Assembly (NCBI GenBank): GCA_041398565.1 | Contig: JAWKUN010000002.1 | Span: 620,001-684,000, forward strand | Reading direction: 5' to 3' | Source of the DNA: DATGPD01 sp041398565 | GTDB taxonomy: Bacteria > Planctomycetota > UBA1135 > UBA2386 | DNA length: 64,000 nucleotides | Part shown: positions 1-8,878 of the stretch, piece by piece | How positions within the stretch are numbered: the stretch's first letter is position 1 | How the letters are laid out: each line of letters starts with the position of its first letter | The notes under the pieces: generated by a model | What the model was told of the DNA's origin: nothing | The model's database searches: none | The model's input: only the letters and a program-made list of their open reading frames with translations | Position numbers and translations under genes: made by a program

Positions 1-64
1 TGGCACGCTCGGCGGCATGGCTGTGGCCGTGTGCGGCTCGACACGGTCATGCCGAGGGCCGGCG

Positions 65-604
65 TCAGCGGTGCACGTCGTCGACCCAGAGCGTCCGCCA
101 GGTGTCACCGCCGTCGTTCGACTCGTGCAGGGTGCGACGCCAGGCGTCCGGGCCCAAGCGCTCGATGACGGTGACGACCAGGCTGCCCTGGCTCGGGTCG
201 CGCTGCGTCCACGTGCTGGTGGTGCCGGTGACGACGCCGTCGGCGACGACGTGCCCGACGTGGCGGTCGTCGACTTGCAGGGCGATCCACCGCGTCGGGA
301 GCGAGCCCGGCACCCGCGTCGTCGAGGCGTAGGCGAGTCCGGTGCCGTCGCCCATCTGCAGATCCTCGGTTTGGCCGCGCCCTCCGAGGATCGGGCGGAC
401 TTCGACGTGGATCGGCGCCAGAGCGCCGGTCTCGCTGTGGCGGCGGGTGCCGTACCACTCGCCGAGCAGCCACACGAACGGCGTGCGGTCTCCGGCACCG
501 TCGATGCGCGGGGCTCGGCAGCCGACCAGGGCCAGAGCTGCGGTGCACGCCAGAGCCACGGAGGCTCGAGACGCCGACGGGCGCGGGTCATGAGAGGGAC
601 GCAT
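65..604 (-). CDS. small secreted lipoprotein of unknown function
   Basis: 179 residues. A hydrophobic N-terminal segment ends in a lipobox (LVGC, Cys about residue 29), so the product should be lipidated and held in the envelope. The mature part is a compact beta-rich domain with the WLLGEWYG and WTQRD blocks often seen in small lipocalin-like DUF1579-type proteins, but I cannot name the family firmly. It is divergent from the membrane-protein gene at 794. No strong Shine-Dalgarno is visible before the ATG. Function unknown. Confidence 0.6.
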   Translation of the reverse strand: MRPSHDPRPSASRASVALACTAALALVGCRAPRIDGAGDRTPFVWLLGEWYGTRRHSETGALAPIHVEVRPILGGRGQTEDLQMGDGTGLAYASTTRVPGSLPTRWIALQVDDRHVGHVVADGVVTGTTSTWTQRDPSQGSLVVTVIERLGPDAWRRTLHESNDGGDTWRTLWVDDVHR

Positions 605-699
605 GGGAGGAGAGACCAGGGATCCTGTCCGGGCATCCTGCTCGGGGATTCTGTCCAGCCGCGCACATGGTGGAACGCGAAGGAGCCTGGCGCAACAGC

Positions 700-728
700 T
701 TGTAGCCGACCCGGTCTGGCGTTACGGT
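700..728 (+). promoter_or_regulatory. weak candidate promoter for the FtsK-like gene
   Basis: TTGTAG (700-705) and TACGGT (723-728) are separated by 17 nt, 65 nt before the chosen start at 794. The -35 matches the consensus at only three positions, so this is tentative. Confidence 0.25.
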
Positions 729-793
729 CTCGGTCCCAACGGCGGCGGGCGGCCGCCAGAGGACATGCCATGACCATTCAGGGAGGGCTCCCG

Positions 794-2383
794 ATGACGG
801 ACCGACTCGGTCCCGATCGCGGCGCTGCGTTCAGATGGCGCTGGGCGCTGCCGCTGGTGCCCATCGCAGCGTCGATGTTCTGCCTCTCCGCGCTCGTCTA
901 CTACCACACCGCGATGGGTGGTACGGGAGAGGCGTGGGGGTTCTTCCAGGGAGCGGTGGTCGCTCTCTACCGGTGGCTGGGCTTCGTGCCCACCTTCATG
1001 TTCTGGCTCCTGCTGTTCGTGTGGTGCTCGATCTGGTTCGTGACCGGGCACTGGGAGGGCGCCCGCACGCGCCTGACCTGGATGGTGGGCTTCACGCTGT
1101 GCATCGCCATCCTGGTGAACCTCGGCACGCCGACGGATCCCTTGCCGCCGCACGCAGGCATCGTCGGGACCTTCGTCGCCGTGCGCCTGACCAGCGTCAT
1201 CGGCTACGCCTTGGCGGCACTGCTGGCCGTCGCGGCGGCGCTGGCGTCGTTGCTGCTTGCCACCGACTTCCTCTTCTACCGCTACTTCGAGGCCATGGCG
1301 CGTGGTCGTGTCGGCGACGACGTCGGGGTCGAGCCAGAGGCGACGGACGCGTTCCGAGAACTCGCGTTCTCCGGCGTGTATGCCGACGCGCCGCGTGCGG
1401 TGGCCGAGCCCGGAGTTGCGCCGGCCGAGCAGGAGGCCGACGAGGTGGCCGTGGCCGCGCGCGAGTCCGACGGGGGTGGCGGCGTGGCGACTGTGTCCAT
1501 CGACGACGTCGACCAGGAGATCGTCGTGCGGCCGCGCTGGCGCCGGCGCGGTCGCCCATCGCGCGAGTCGGCCGCGGACACCGATGCCGACCAGACTGCA
1601 GGCTCGCTGGCGCCCGACGTCGCGGAGCCCGTCGCTCTCGACGCGCACGCTGTGGCCATGGCGGACATGGCGACCGACGAGTCGGCCGGCGACCGCGAGG
1701 CGAGCCATCTCGAGGACACTGAAGTCGAAGACAGCGAAGTCGAAGACAGCGAAGTCGAAGATGACGATCTCGAAGATGACGATCTCGAGGACGTCGGAGG
1801 CGCCGCTGGGCGAGACGCAGCGACCGACGAGTACGTCACTGACGACGACGATGATGACCTCGAACACGTCCACCACGACGACGTCGAGCGCGACGAGTCG
1901 GTGGACCTGCGGTCCGACGCGGCGGCGCAGGAGGACGACGTCGACGAGACCATGCCGCGGGCCGATGAGTTCGACCTCGACGCCGGCGACGAAGAGTCCG
2001 GCGACGAACGATCGGACACTCCGAGTCGATCCGACGAGGCCGACGCGGAAGAACCCGACACCAGCGAGCCCGTCGTGGCGATTCCGCGCGGCCGTCCGTG
2101 GCGGCACGGCTCGTCCCGTCAGGACGCCTCGAGACAGGCCTCCTCGAAGCAGGGCGAGTTGTTCGCAGACTCGGCCGCGGCGGACGACCTCGATCGCGCC
2201 GCGCGCGAGGTGATGTCCGCCGGACGCGCGAGCCTGACCCTGCTGCGCCGGCACTTGGGGTGTTCGGCTTCCGAGGCGCTGCAACTGCTCGACGCACTGC
2301 GCGATGCCGGCGTCGTCGACGGCGAGCCCGGGGCGCCACACGGTCGCGTCGTGACCACGCTCGCGGAGTGGGAGGCGCGCTGA
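794..2383 (+). CDS. FtsK-like membrane protein lacking the motor domain
   Basis: 529 residues from the ATG at 794, chosen because GGGAGGG lies 6-7 nt upstream; an in-frame ATG at 770 has no such site. Seen: four hydrophobic helices (about residues 16-38, 64-84, 92-110, 130-160), as in the FtsK/SpoIIIE N-terminus; then a long charged, acidic, presumably disordered linker with pentapeptide repeats (about 305-334); then a C-terminal block (about 460-525) with the layout of the FtsK gamma winged helix (RAS, a basic recognition region, LLDALRDAGVV, then RVV). There is no Walker A or B and no RecA-like motor between them. Known: gamma domains bind KOPS-type DNA sites and XerD. Inference: a membrane-tethered DNA-binding adaptor linked to division or chromosome segregation. 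The length is far below that of FtsK (about 750-1300). Confidence 0.7.
   Translation: MTDRLGPDRGAAFRWRWALPLVPIAASMFCLSALVYYHTAMGGTGEAWGFFQGAVVALYRWLGFVPTFMFWLLLFVWCSIWFVTGHWEGARTRLTWMVGFTLCIAILVNLGTPTDPLPPHAGIVGTFVAVRLTSVIGYALAALLAVAAALASLLLATDFLFYRYFEAMARGRVGDDVGVEPEATDAFRELAFSGVYADAPRAVAEPGVAPAEQEADEVAVAARESDGGGGVATVSIDDVDQEIVVRPRWRRRGRPSRESAADTDADQTAGSLAPDVAEPVALDAHAVAMADMATDESAGDREASHLEDTEVEDSEVEDSEVEDDDLEDDDLEDVGGAAGRDAATDEYVTDDDDDDLEHVHHDDVERDESVDLRSDAAAQEDDVDETMPRADEFDLDAGDEESGDERSDTPSRSDEADAEEPDTSEPVVAIPRGRPWRHGSSRQDASRQASSKQGELFADSAAADDLDRAAREVMSAGRASLTLLRRHLGCSASEALQLLDALRDAGVVDGEPGAPHGRVVTTLAEWEAR
1706..1795 (+). repeat. 15-bp in-frame tandem repeat, six copies
   Basis: Six 15-nt units (such as GAAGTCGAAGACAGC at 1721 and 1736) run without a break and encode degenerate pentapeptides of the form x-V/L-E-D-x. 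They lie in the acidic linker of the FtsK-like protein. Confidence 0.9.
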
Positions 2384-2395
2384 TGCGCCGGGCGA

Positions 2396-2417
2396 CTCGC
2401 CCGCCGCGGCGGGCGAG
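2396..2417 (+). terminator. perfect 22-bp GC palindrome after the FtsK-like gene
   Basis: Two 11-nt arms, CTCGCCCGCCG and its exact reverse complement, abut 12 nt after the stop codon. No T-tract follows, so it could be a GC-rich terminator or a protein-binding dyad just upstream of the next promoter. Confidence 0.4.
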
Positions 2418-2442
2418 GGCCGCAAGGAGCTGGCCGGCGCCG

Positions 2443-2448
2443 TAGACT
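2443..2448 (+). promoter_or_regulatory. candidate -10 hexamer TAGACT, near-leaderless
   Basis: TAGACT ends 9 nt before the GTG at 2458 and no ribosome-binding site fits between them. No convincing -35 is seen. One of several genes here with this arrangement. Confidence 0.3.
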
Positions 2449-2457
2449 GGCGGCCCC

Positions 2458-3213
2458 GTGCCGCTCTCCCTGCGACGTCTGTCCTTCTCCGCCTTGGTCT
2501 TCGCCGTCGCCGGCGCGTGCAGCCGGCAGAACGAAGGGCAGCTCCCCTCAGCCGTGCCCGCCCTCGGAGGCTCCGTGTCGGTCGCCTTGGTCGTGCTGCC
2601 GCAAGCGTGCGGCCGCGGTCAGGCCTGCGCGCTTCGCCTGGGCAGCGACCTCGACGCGCCGTTGCCGACCTGGGGCGCACGTGTCGACCCGTGCGTGGTG
2701 CGACGCGGCGGCGAGCAGGCCGCGACCGAGCCGGTGGTGCGCGACGGCGGCGTCTGGGTCGAGGTGCCGGGGAGCGACGTCGATGCCGTGGTGGCCCTGT
2801 CGGTGCCGGCGCAACACGGGTTGCCGGCGCGTCACGCCAAGAGCGTCGTTTCCGTGCGCGCCGCCGATGGCGCCGTGCAGCCGACCACGGCCGTGACCCA
2901 CCGCTTCGGGTTGGCCGCCGAGCTCACGCCGCTGGTAGATCCCGGCACCCTGCGCCTCGGCGACGATCTGCCGATCAAGCTGTCGGTCGACCTCGGTTCT
3001 GCCAGCGCGGTCGAGTTGCGCGCCGCCTGCCAGGTGGCGGACGGCAGCTTCGAGCGGCAGCGTCTGCGCACCGGAGCGGACGGGCTGGCGGTCCTGCATC
3101 TGTCGCAGCCGGGGTGCTACGCGGTGGTGGCGGAAGTGCAGGTCGGAACGCTGGCGGGCGGCTCCGAGCCGGCGCTGACCAGTCTGTCGTTCGTGGTGGA
3201 GGCAGGGCGATGA
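2458..3213 (+). CDS. exported lipoprotein, unknown function
   Basis: 251 residues from a GTG. The N-terminus is basic then hydrophobic and ends AVAGAC, a weak lipobox with Cys at about residue 21. The mature region is beta-rich with repeated Val/Leu strands and several Cys, and no recognised domain. Its stop codon overlaps the start of the BNR-repeat protein (ATGA at 3210-3213), so the two are translationally coupled and likely act together at the cell surface. Function unknown. Confidence 0.6.
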   Translation: MPLSLRRLSFSALVFAVAGACSRQNEGQLPSAVPALGGSVSVALVVLPQACGRGQACALRLGSDLDAPLPTWGARVDPCVVRRGGEQAATEPVVRDGGVWVEVPGSDVDAVVALSVPAQHGLPARHAKSVVSVRAADGAVQPTTAVTHRFGLAAELTPLVDPGTLRLGDDLPIKLSVDLGSASAVELRAACQVADGSFERQRLRTGADGLAVLHLSQPGCYAVVAEVQVGTLAGGSEPALTSLSFVVEAGR

Positions 3214-5306
3214 GGTTCGTGCGCGGGTTCGGTTTGTCTCTCGTACTCGGCGCGGCGGTGCAGGCGCAGGACCGCTGGCAAGCGCTCGGTCCGGCGCCGA
3301 TCAGTTCGGGGCCCTACACCGGGCGCGTCGCCGCGGTGGCGTGCAGCCCGACCGATCCGAACCGTTACTACGTCGGCGGGGCCGACGGTGGTGTGTGGCG
3401 CAGCGACGACGGCGGCGTCTCGTGGATCCCGGTCGGCGACCTCCTGCCGTGCACGTCGGTCGGAGCGCTGGCGCTCGCTCCCGGCAGCGACACCACCCTG
3501 TACGTGGGCCTGGGCGAGGCCAACTACGCCAATCACTCGCGCTACGGCCTCGGCATCGCACGCACCCGCGACGCTGGGAGAACCTGGGCCCTGCTCGGCC
3601 GCGACGTGTTCGCCGGCCGCTGCATCGCGCGCATCGCCATCAGCCCGACCACGCCGTCGGTGCTCTACGCGGCGGTGACGCCGGCGGGAGGCTTCCCGGC
3701 GCGGGCGGCGGCCCGCGAGCACCCGGGCCGCGACGGTCCGTTCGGCCTGTTCCGTTCGCTCGACGACGGCGCCTCCTGGCAGCACCTGACCAACGGGCTG
3801 CCGGCCGTCGACTGCACCGACGTGGCCCTGGATCCGGCGAACGCCAGCGTCGTGTTCGCGGCGATCGGCGACATCTTCGGCGATCCGAGCAACGGCGTGT
3901 ACAAGTCGACCGACGGCGGCAACAGCTTCACTCGCCTCGGCGGTCTGCCGACCGGCGTCGGCCGCATCACCCTGGCGGTGGCGCCCGCCAACGGCAACCG
4001 CGTCTACGCCTCGCTGGTGCGGCCGTCGTCGGCAACGGGCGGCAGCGCTTCGACGCTCGGTGTGTATCGGTCGAACGACGGCGGTGCGACGTGGGCGTCG
4101 ACCAGCCTCGGCAGCTACCAGTCCACGTACGGCTGGTACCTGTGCACGTCGGTGGTGCATCCCGGCAACCCGGACGTCTTCTTCGCCGGCGGCCTCACCT
4201 GCCACCGCACCGACAACGGTGGCAGCTCGTGGACCACGGTCACGCCGCCACACGTGGATCTGCACGCGCTCGCGTTCGACGCGGCGGGTCGCCTTCTGTG
4301 TGGCAACGACGGCGGCGTGCATCGCAGCGCCAACGCCGGCGCCTCGTGGCAGTCGCTCAACAGCAACCTCGGCCTCGTGCAGTTCTACGCGGGCCTGTCG
4401 GTGCACCCGAGCAACCCCGACCAGATCTTCGGTGGCACACAGGACAACGGCACGAACCGGCGGGTGAGTGGCACCAGCTGGATCGGCGTGCTAGGCGGCG
4501 ACGGCGGCTACACCGGCGTCGATCCGACGGGCGCGCGCGTGTTCGCCGAGAGCCAGGGCACCGGCAACCTGTACCGGTCACTCAACGGCGGCTCGTTCCA
4601 GCCCGTCGGCTCGGGGCTGGCGGGGCGCAACTGCTTCCTGCCCCCGTTCGCGATCCATCCCGGCAACGGGCTCCTGATGGTGTATGGCACCGAGCGAGTG
4701 TTCCGCTCGACCGACGGGGGGAGTTCGTTCTCGGCCATCAGTCCCGATCTCACCGGCGGCGGCAGCGCCGCGATCCGCGCCCTCGCCTACGCGCCGAGCG
4801 ACGCCAACACCATCTGGGCAGCCACCAACGACGGGCGGGTGCAGGTGACGCGCAACGGCGGCGGCAGCTGGAGTCTCGTGCTCACCGGTGTGGTCGGTTG
4901 GCCGCGGACGATGCGCTCGATCGAGGTCCACCCGAGCGATCCCGGGCGCGCCTGGGTGGTGGCGAGCACCTTCGGCGGGGTGAAGGTGCGCGGCACTCGC
5001 GACTTCGGCGGCAGTTGGAACGTCTTGGACGGCGACCTCCCGGACGTGCCGGTCCAGACCCTGGCCGTCGACGACAGTTCGGGCGAGCCCGCGGTGCTCT
5101 ACGTCGGCACCGACCGCGGCGTCTACCGCAGCGTCGACGGCGGCGCGCGCTGGAACGCGTATGCGCTGGGCCTGCCGAACGTGCCGGTCGTCGACCTGAT
5201 CGTCGACGCGCCGAACCGCCGCGTGCTGGCAGCGACCCAGGGCCGTGGGCTGTGGCAGGTGAAGCTCCTGGCGCGCGAGGGCGTGCCCACCGCCGCGCCG
5301 CGCTGA
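3210..5306 (+). CDS. secreted BNR/sialidase-like beta-propeller protein
   Basis: 698 residues with a signal peptide (about 1-19, ending VQAQ). Around a dozen Asp-box motifs of the form S-x-D-x-G-x-S/T-W are spread along the whole length (for example WRSDDGGVSW, RSNDGGATW, KSTDGGNSF), the signature of BNR/VPS10-type propellers, here probably two. No sialidase catalytic Arg triad can be assigned, so enzymatic activity is not shown. Such proteins in planctomycetes are exported and may bind or cleave glycans or mediate protein contacts. Overlaps the lipoprotein gene upstream by 4 nt. Confidence 0.75.
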   Translation: MRFVRGFGLSLVLGAAVQAQDRWQALGPAPISSGPYTGRVAAVACSPTDPNRYYVGGADGGVWRSDDGGVSWIPVGDLLPCTSVGALALAPGSDTTLYVGLGEANYANHSRYGLGIARTRDAGRTWALLGRDVFAGRCIARIAISPTTPSVLYAAVTPAGGFPARAAAREHPGRDGPFGLFRSLDDGASWQHLTNGLPAVDCTDVALDPANASVVFAAIGDIFGDPSNGVYKSTDGGNSFTRLGGLPTGVGRITLAVAPANGNRVYASLVRPSSATGGSASTLGVYRSNDGGATWASTSLGSYQSTYGWYLCTSVVHPGNPDVFFAGGLTCHRTDNGGSSWTTVTPPHVDLHALAFDAAGRLLCGNDGGVHRSANAGASWQSLNSNLGLVQFYAGLSVHPSNPDQIFGGTQDNGTNRRVSGTSWIGVLGGDGGYTGVDPTGARVFAESQGTGNLYRSLNGGSFQPVGSGLAGRNCFLPPFAIHPGNGLLMVYGTERVFRSTDGGSSFSAISPDLTGGGSAAIRALAYAPSDANTIWAATNDGRVQVTRNGGGSWSLVLTGVVGWPRTMRSIEVHPSDPGRAWVVASTFGGVKVRGTRDFGGSWNVLDGDLPDVPVQTLAVDDSSGEPAVLYVGTDRGVYRSVDGGARWNAYALGLPNVPVVDLIVDAPNRRVLAATQGRGLWQVKLLAREGVPTAAPR

Positions 5307-5399
5307 GGTCGGCGCGGTGCGGTCGGCGACCTCCGGCATCGCCGACCCGGCGGCTCGGTCGGCGTAGGGGCAAGGTCGGGAATGAGGGAATAGTGCGCC

Positions 5400-6644
5400 G
5401 TGCGCGCCCGTCTGCGCCGCGTCATGCGACGGACACTGGCCCTCACGGTCCTGTTGGTGGCTGCCGGGCTCGGGTTCTTCGCGTGGTGCAAGGGGAACCG
5501 ACCGTCGTCCGACGCACCGCGTGGGGAGCCGTCGAGCCACCCCGAGACCGCGTCCTCCGCGGGCCGTCGGGAAGGAGTCGACGCGACTCCGGCCAGCGGG
5601 GCGCCCGATGATGGGGCGAATGGTGAGGTGGCTGCCGGCGATACCGCTGCCGGCGACAGTCTTGCCGGCGACGTTGCTGCCGGCGAAGGGGCGCCGCAAC
5701 GCGAGGAGGAGACCGGCGCCGAAGAGGCCCGCGGTCGCGCGCCGTGTCTCGAGGGGTGGCTCGTTCCGCCCGCCGGGCTCGGCATCGATCGCCTGCGGGT
5801 GACCTACCGCCGGGCGGCGCAAGACGCGCTGCTGCCGATCCACCTGAATGCGCGCGGCGCGTTCCGTCTGTTCACGGCGGCGCCGGGGACGATCGACGTG
5901 TTCGTCCACCTGCACGGCGATCCGTCGCCTCTGCGCGTGGTGCCCAAGGTCGGGCTTGCTGCCGGCACCACCAATCGGGACCCACGTCTGCAAGGTATCG
6001 AGTTCCCGGAGCTACGGCTGGTTCGGCTGGACGTCCGCGACACCGACGGCCAGCCGGTGACGCGAGAGGTGTCGGTCCTCGTGCTGCCGCCGCGCGGCGA
6101 CGCGGGCCGCCGCTGCCGGTTCGGCCGCGGCGAGCCCGTGGCCGTGATCGTCCGGGAGCGACCGCAGCGCATGCAGGTGTGCGTCGATGGCTTCGGCGCC
6201 GCCGACGTCGAGGTGCACGAGAGCGCGCGCGTCGACCTGCCGGCGGAGGCCTCGGTCTCGATCCAGGTGGACATCGATGCGGACGTGGCGCGCGACGGGG
6301 TCGTCATGGTCGGCCTCGAGCCGGTCGAGGGGCCAGTCGAGGGACCACACGAAGAGCGACCTGCCTACGCCGGCGCGGCAGTGTGCGACGGGCACCGCCT
6401 GGACGTCGCGGTCCGCCCACCGGCACTCGGTCTGGTGCGCGACGGGCAGGGTGGCCGTGTGGTGCACTGCGCCGTGCCGGGGTCCTACAAGGTGGTCTGG
6501 CAGCTCCGGCGCGCGCGCACGACCGTCCACGGCGAGGGGCAGGTCGTCGAGGTCGGCCTCGGGTCGACCTACGAGGTGGCGCTCCCGCTCACCGCCAGGG
6601 TCGTGGCGGCGGCCGAGGCGGCGAGTGCCGCCGAGGGGCGTTGA
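5400..6644 (+). CDS. membrane-anchored hypothetical with Ig/carboxypeptidase-regulatory-like folds
   Basis: 414 residues from the GTG at 5400; an ATG at 5424 is an equally possible start. One N-terminal membrane segment (about residues 12-29) is followed by an acidic, low-complexity linker with an AAGD-type pentapeptide repeat, then beta-rich segments (GWLVPPAGLG, LDVRDTDGQPV) that look like carboxypeptidase-regulatory or Ig-like folds. No enzymatic motif is seen. AATAGT lies 5 nt before the GTG and might be a -10 element of a leaderless transcript. Confidence 0.5.
   Translation: MRARLRRVMRRTLALTVLLVAAGLGFFAWCKGNRPSSDAPRGEPSSHPETASSAGRREGVDATPASGAPDDGANGEVAAGDTAAGDSLAGDVAAGEGAPQREEETGAEEARGRAPCLEGWLVPPAGLGIDRLRVTYRRAAQDALLPIHLNARGAFRLFTAAPGTIDVFVHLHGDPSPLRVVPKVGLAAGTTNRDPRLQGIEFPELRLVRLDVRDTDGQPVTREVSVLVLPPRGDAGRRCRFGRGEPVAVIVRERPQRMQVCVDGFGAADVEVHESARVDLPAEASVSIQVDIDADVARDGVVMVGLEPVEGPVEGPHEERPAYAGAAVCDGHRLDVAVRPPALGLVRDGQGGRVVHCAVPGSYKVVWQLRRARTTVHGEGQVVEVGLGSTYEVALPLTARVVAAAEAASAAEGR
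5631..5690 (+). repeat. 15-bp in-frame tandem repeat, four copies
   Basis: GCTGCCGGCGATACC at 5631 followed by three close variants (5646, 5661, 5676). It encodes repeated A/L-A-G-D/E-x units in the linker of the hypothetical protein. Confidence 0.85.
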
Positions 6645-6949
6645 TCTCACGGCCACGCGGCGCCTCCCCTGACGCGGATTCCCAAGCGCCGCGGTCCGTG
6701 TCCCGGCGCTCGGCGGGCCGGTCCGGATGGCCGGCGCAGGACCCCGCCTCGGCTTCGGCGGCACGGAGGCCCGTGGCGCGGACGTTCCACCTCGACTCGC
6801 ATCGGGCGCTCGCATGGGGCGCCGTCGACCGCCCGGGGTCGCCGCGGCGTTCGCGCGGCACCGGATCGCCGCGGGGAACGGTCTGTCGCGCTGCAGCCGT
6901 CGGGTCGGCTCTGCTATCCTGCGCCCGGCCCCGTCCGAACACGTCCCAT
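6645..6949 (+). other. intergenic region before the GCS2-CBS gene
   Basis: 305 nt with no credible gene. The only candidate signal is TATCCT at 6915-6920, a plausible -10 element 29 nt before the next start; no good -35 is seen. Confidence 0.4.
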
Positions 6950-8878
6950 ATGGGTGAGCATCAAGTCACGCACGTCGAGGAGCAGCAGCTCCGCACCTTC
7001 ATGCGCGCCCTGCTGGCCGATGTCCATGCCCTCGAACGCATGCACGAGCTCGGCATGTTCGAGACGGGCGTGCGGCGGATCGGCGCCGAGCAGGAGATGT
7101 TCCTCATCGACGCCGCGGGGCGGCCCGTGCCCCTGGCACTGCCCATCCTGGAGAAGCTCGGTGGTCCATCCGCCGCGTTCACCCTGGAGCTGGCGCAGTT
7201 CACGTTCGAGACCAACCTGTCGCCTCGGGTACTCGGCGGCGATTGCTTCGGCCAGATGGAGTCCGAGCTGCGCGTCAACCTCGAGAAGGTGCTCGAAGCC
7301 GCGCGCTCGTTCGGGGCGCACATCCTGTTGACTGGCATCCTGCCGTCGCTGCGGCTGGAAGACCTGTCGCTCGACAGCATGTGCCCCATTCCGCGCTACC
7401 GCGCGCTCAACGACGCGATCACGCGCTTGCGCGGCGGCCGCTTCCGCGTGCAGATCCGCGGCGCCGACGAGGTCGACATCACCCACGACAACGTCATGCT
7501 GGAGGCGTGCAACACCAGCTTCCAGCTGCACCTGCAGGTGGCGCCCGACGAGTTCGCGCCGCTCTACAACTTGGCGCAGGTGGTGACGGCTCCGGTGCTG
7601 GCGGCGGCGGTCAACTCGCCGATCCTCACTGGCCGGCGCCTGTGGCAAGAGACGCGCGTCGCCCTCTTCCAGCAGTCGGTGGACGCGCGCTCGGAGGTCC
7701 ACGCGCTGCGCGGCTTGCGGCCGCGAGTCAGCTTCGGCGACAGGTGGGTCGACCGCTCGGTGATCGAGATCTTCCGCGACGACGTCGCGCGGTTCCGATT
7801 GGTGCTCACCACGGACATCGACGAGAACCCTCTCGACCTGGTGCGCCAAGGGATCCCGCCCAAGCTCACTGCCCTGCGCTTGCACAACGGTACTGTCTAC
7901 CGCTGGAACCGACCGTGCTACGGCGTCAAGGATGGCGTCGCCCACCTGCGCATCGAGGCGCGCGCCTTCCCGGCCGGACCGACCGTCATCGACGAGATCG
8001 CCAACGCCGCGCTCTACTACGGCTTGATGACTGCGCTGGCCGAGGACCACCCGGACATCCGCACGGTCATGCAGTTCGACGACGCCAAGAACAACTTCGT
8101 GCAGGCGGCGCGTCTCGGGCTGCAGTCCCAGTTCACCTGGCTCAAGGGCCGTGAATACACGGGCAAGCAGCTGCTGACGCAGGAGCTGCTACCGCTGGCT
8201 CGCCGCGGCCTGCAGCACGCCAAGGTCGACGCGGCCGACATCGACCGCTACCTGGGCCTCGTCGAGGAGCGAGTGCACAGCGGCCAGACCGGTGCGCAGT
8301 GGTATCTGAAGTCGATCAGCTCGATGGGCACCCAGGGCACGCTCGACCACCGCATGCGCACCCTGACGCTGGCCACCCTGCGCCGGCAGCGTTCGAGCGA
8401 GCCGGTGCACCGATGGGAGCCGGCGACCATGGCCGAAGCCGACTCCTGGCGCTTCAGCTTCCAGCGCATCGGCCAGTTCATGACCACAGATCTGTTCACC
8501 GTCCGCCCGGAAGACGTCATCGACCTGGCGGCGAACCTCATGGGCTGGCAGCACCTCCGCCACGTTCCGGTGGAGGACGACTCCGGCCGTCTGGTCGGGC
8601 TGGTCTCGGCCCGGGCGCTGGTGCGGGTGATCGCCGAGGGCATCTACGACAAGGGGGGGGATCCGGTGCCGATCGCCCGGATCATGAAGACCGACGTCGT
8701 GACGGTGACGCCGGATACGCCGACGGTCGACGCGATCGAGAAAATGCGAGAGCACCGCGTGGGTTGCCTCCCTGTGGTCCAGGGCGATCGCCTCGTGGGC
8801 ATCATCACCGAACGCGATTTGATCAACGTCGCTGCCCAACTGCTGGAGCAGCACCTACGGGAACCGGCACCCGCGTGA
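6950..8878 (+). CDS. glutamate-cysteine ligase family 2 enzyme fused to a CBS-domain pair
   Basis: 642 residues from the ATG at 6950. The first roughly 480 residues form a GCS2-type ATP-grasp-like ligase (GAEQEMFLID near residue 45, matching the G-x-E-x-E signature; later DNVMLEACNTSFQLHLQ). Known: this superfamily joins an amino group to the gamma-carboxyl of glutamate, as in glutathione synthesis. Two CBS domains follow (about 507-565 and 576-632, ending GIITERDL), which in other proteins bind adenine nucleotides and regulate activity. Inference: a nucleotide-responsive gamma-glutamyl ligase; its acceptor is unknown. It contains an 8-G run (8653-8660). The stop overlaps the next gene, so the pair is co-translated. 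Confidence 0.8.
   Translation: MGEHQVTHVEEQQLRTFMRALLADVHALERMHELGMFETGVRRIGAEQEMFLIDAAGRPVPLALPILEKLGGPSAAFTLELAQFTFETNLSPRVLGGDCFGQMESELRVNLEKVLEAARSFGAHILLTGILPSLRLEDLSLDSMCPIPRYRALNDAITRLRGGRFRVQIRGADEVDITHDNVMLEACNTSFQLHLQVAPDEFAPLYNLAQVVTAPVLAAAVNSPILTGRRLWQETRVALFQQSVDARSEVHALRGLRPRVSFGDRWVDRSVIEIFRDDVARFRLVLTTDIDENPLDLVRQGIPPKLTALRLHNGTVYRWNRPCYGVKDGVAHLRIEARAFPAGPTVIDEIANAALYYGLMTALAEDHPDIRTVMQFDDAKNNFVQAARLGLQSQFTWLKGREYTGKQLLTQELLPLARRGLQHAKVDAADIDRYLGLVEERVHSGQTGAQWYLKSISSMGTQGTLDHRMRTLTLATLRRQRSSEPVHRWEPATMAEADSWRFSFQRIGQFMTTDLFTVRPEDVIDLAANLMGWQHLRHVPVEDDSGRLVGLVSARALVRVIAEGIYDKGGDPVPIARIMKTDVVTVTPDTPTVDAIEKMREHRVGCLPVVQGDRLVGIITERDLINVAAQLLEQHLREPAPA

Noticed and set aside
722..2680. 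Long minus-strand frame over the FtsK-like gene
   Set aside because: Arg-rich composition typical of antisense frames in GC-rich DNA; no domain, and the plus frame has membrane helices and a winged helix.
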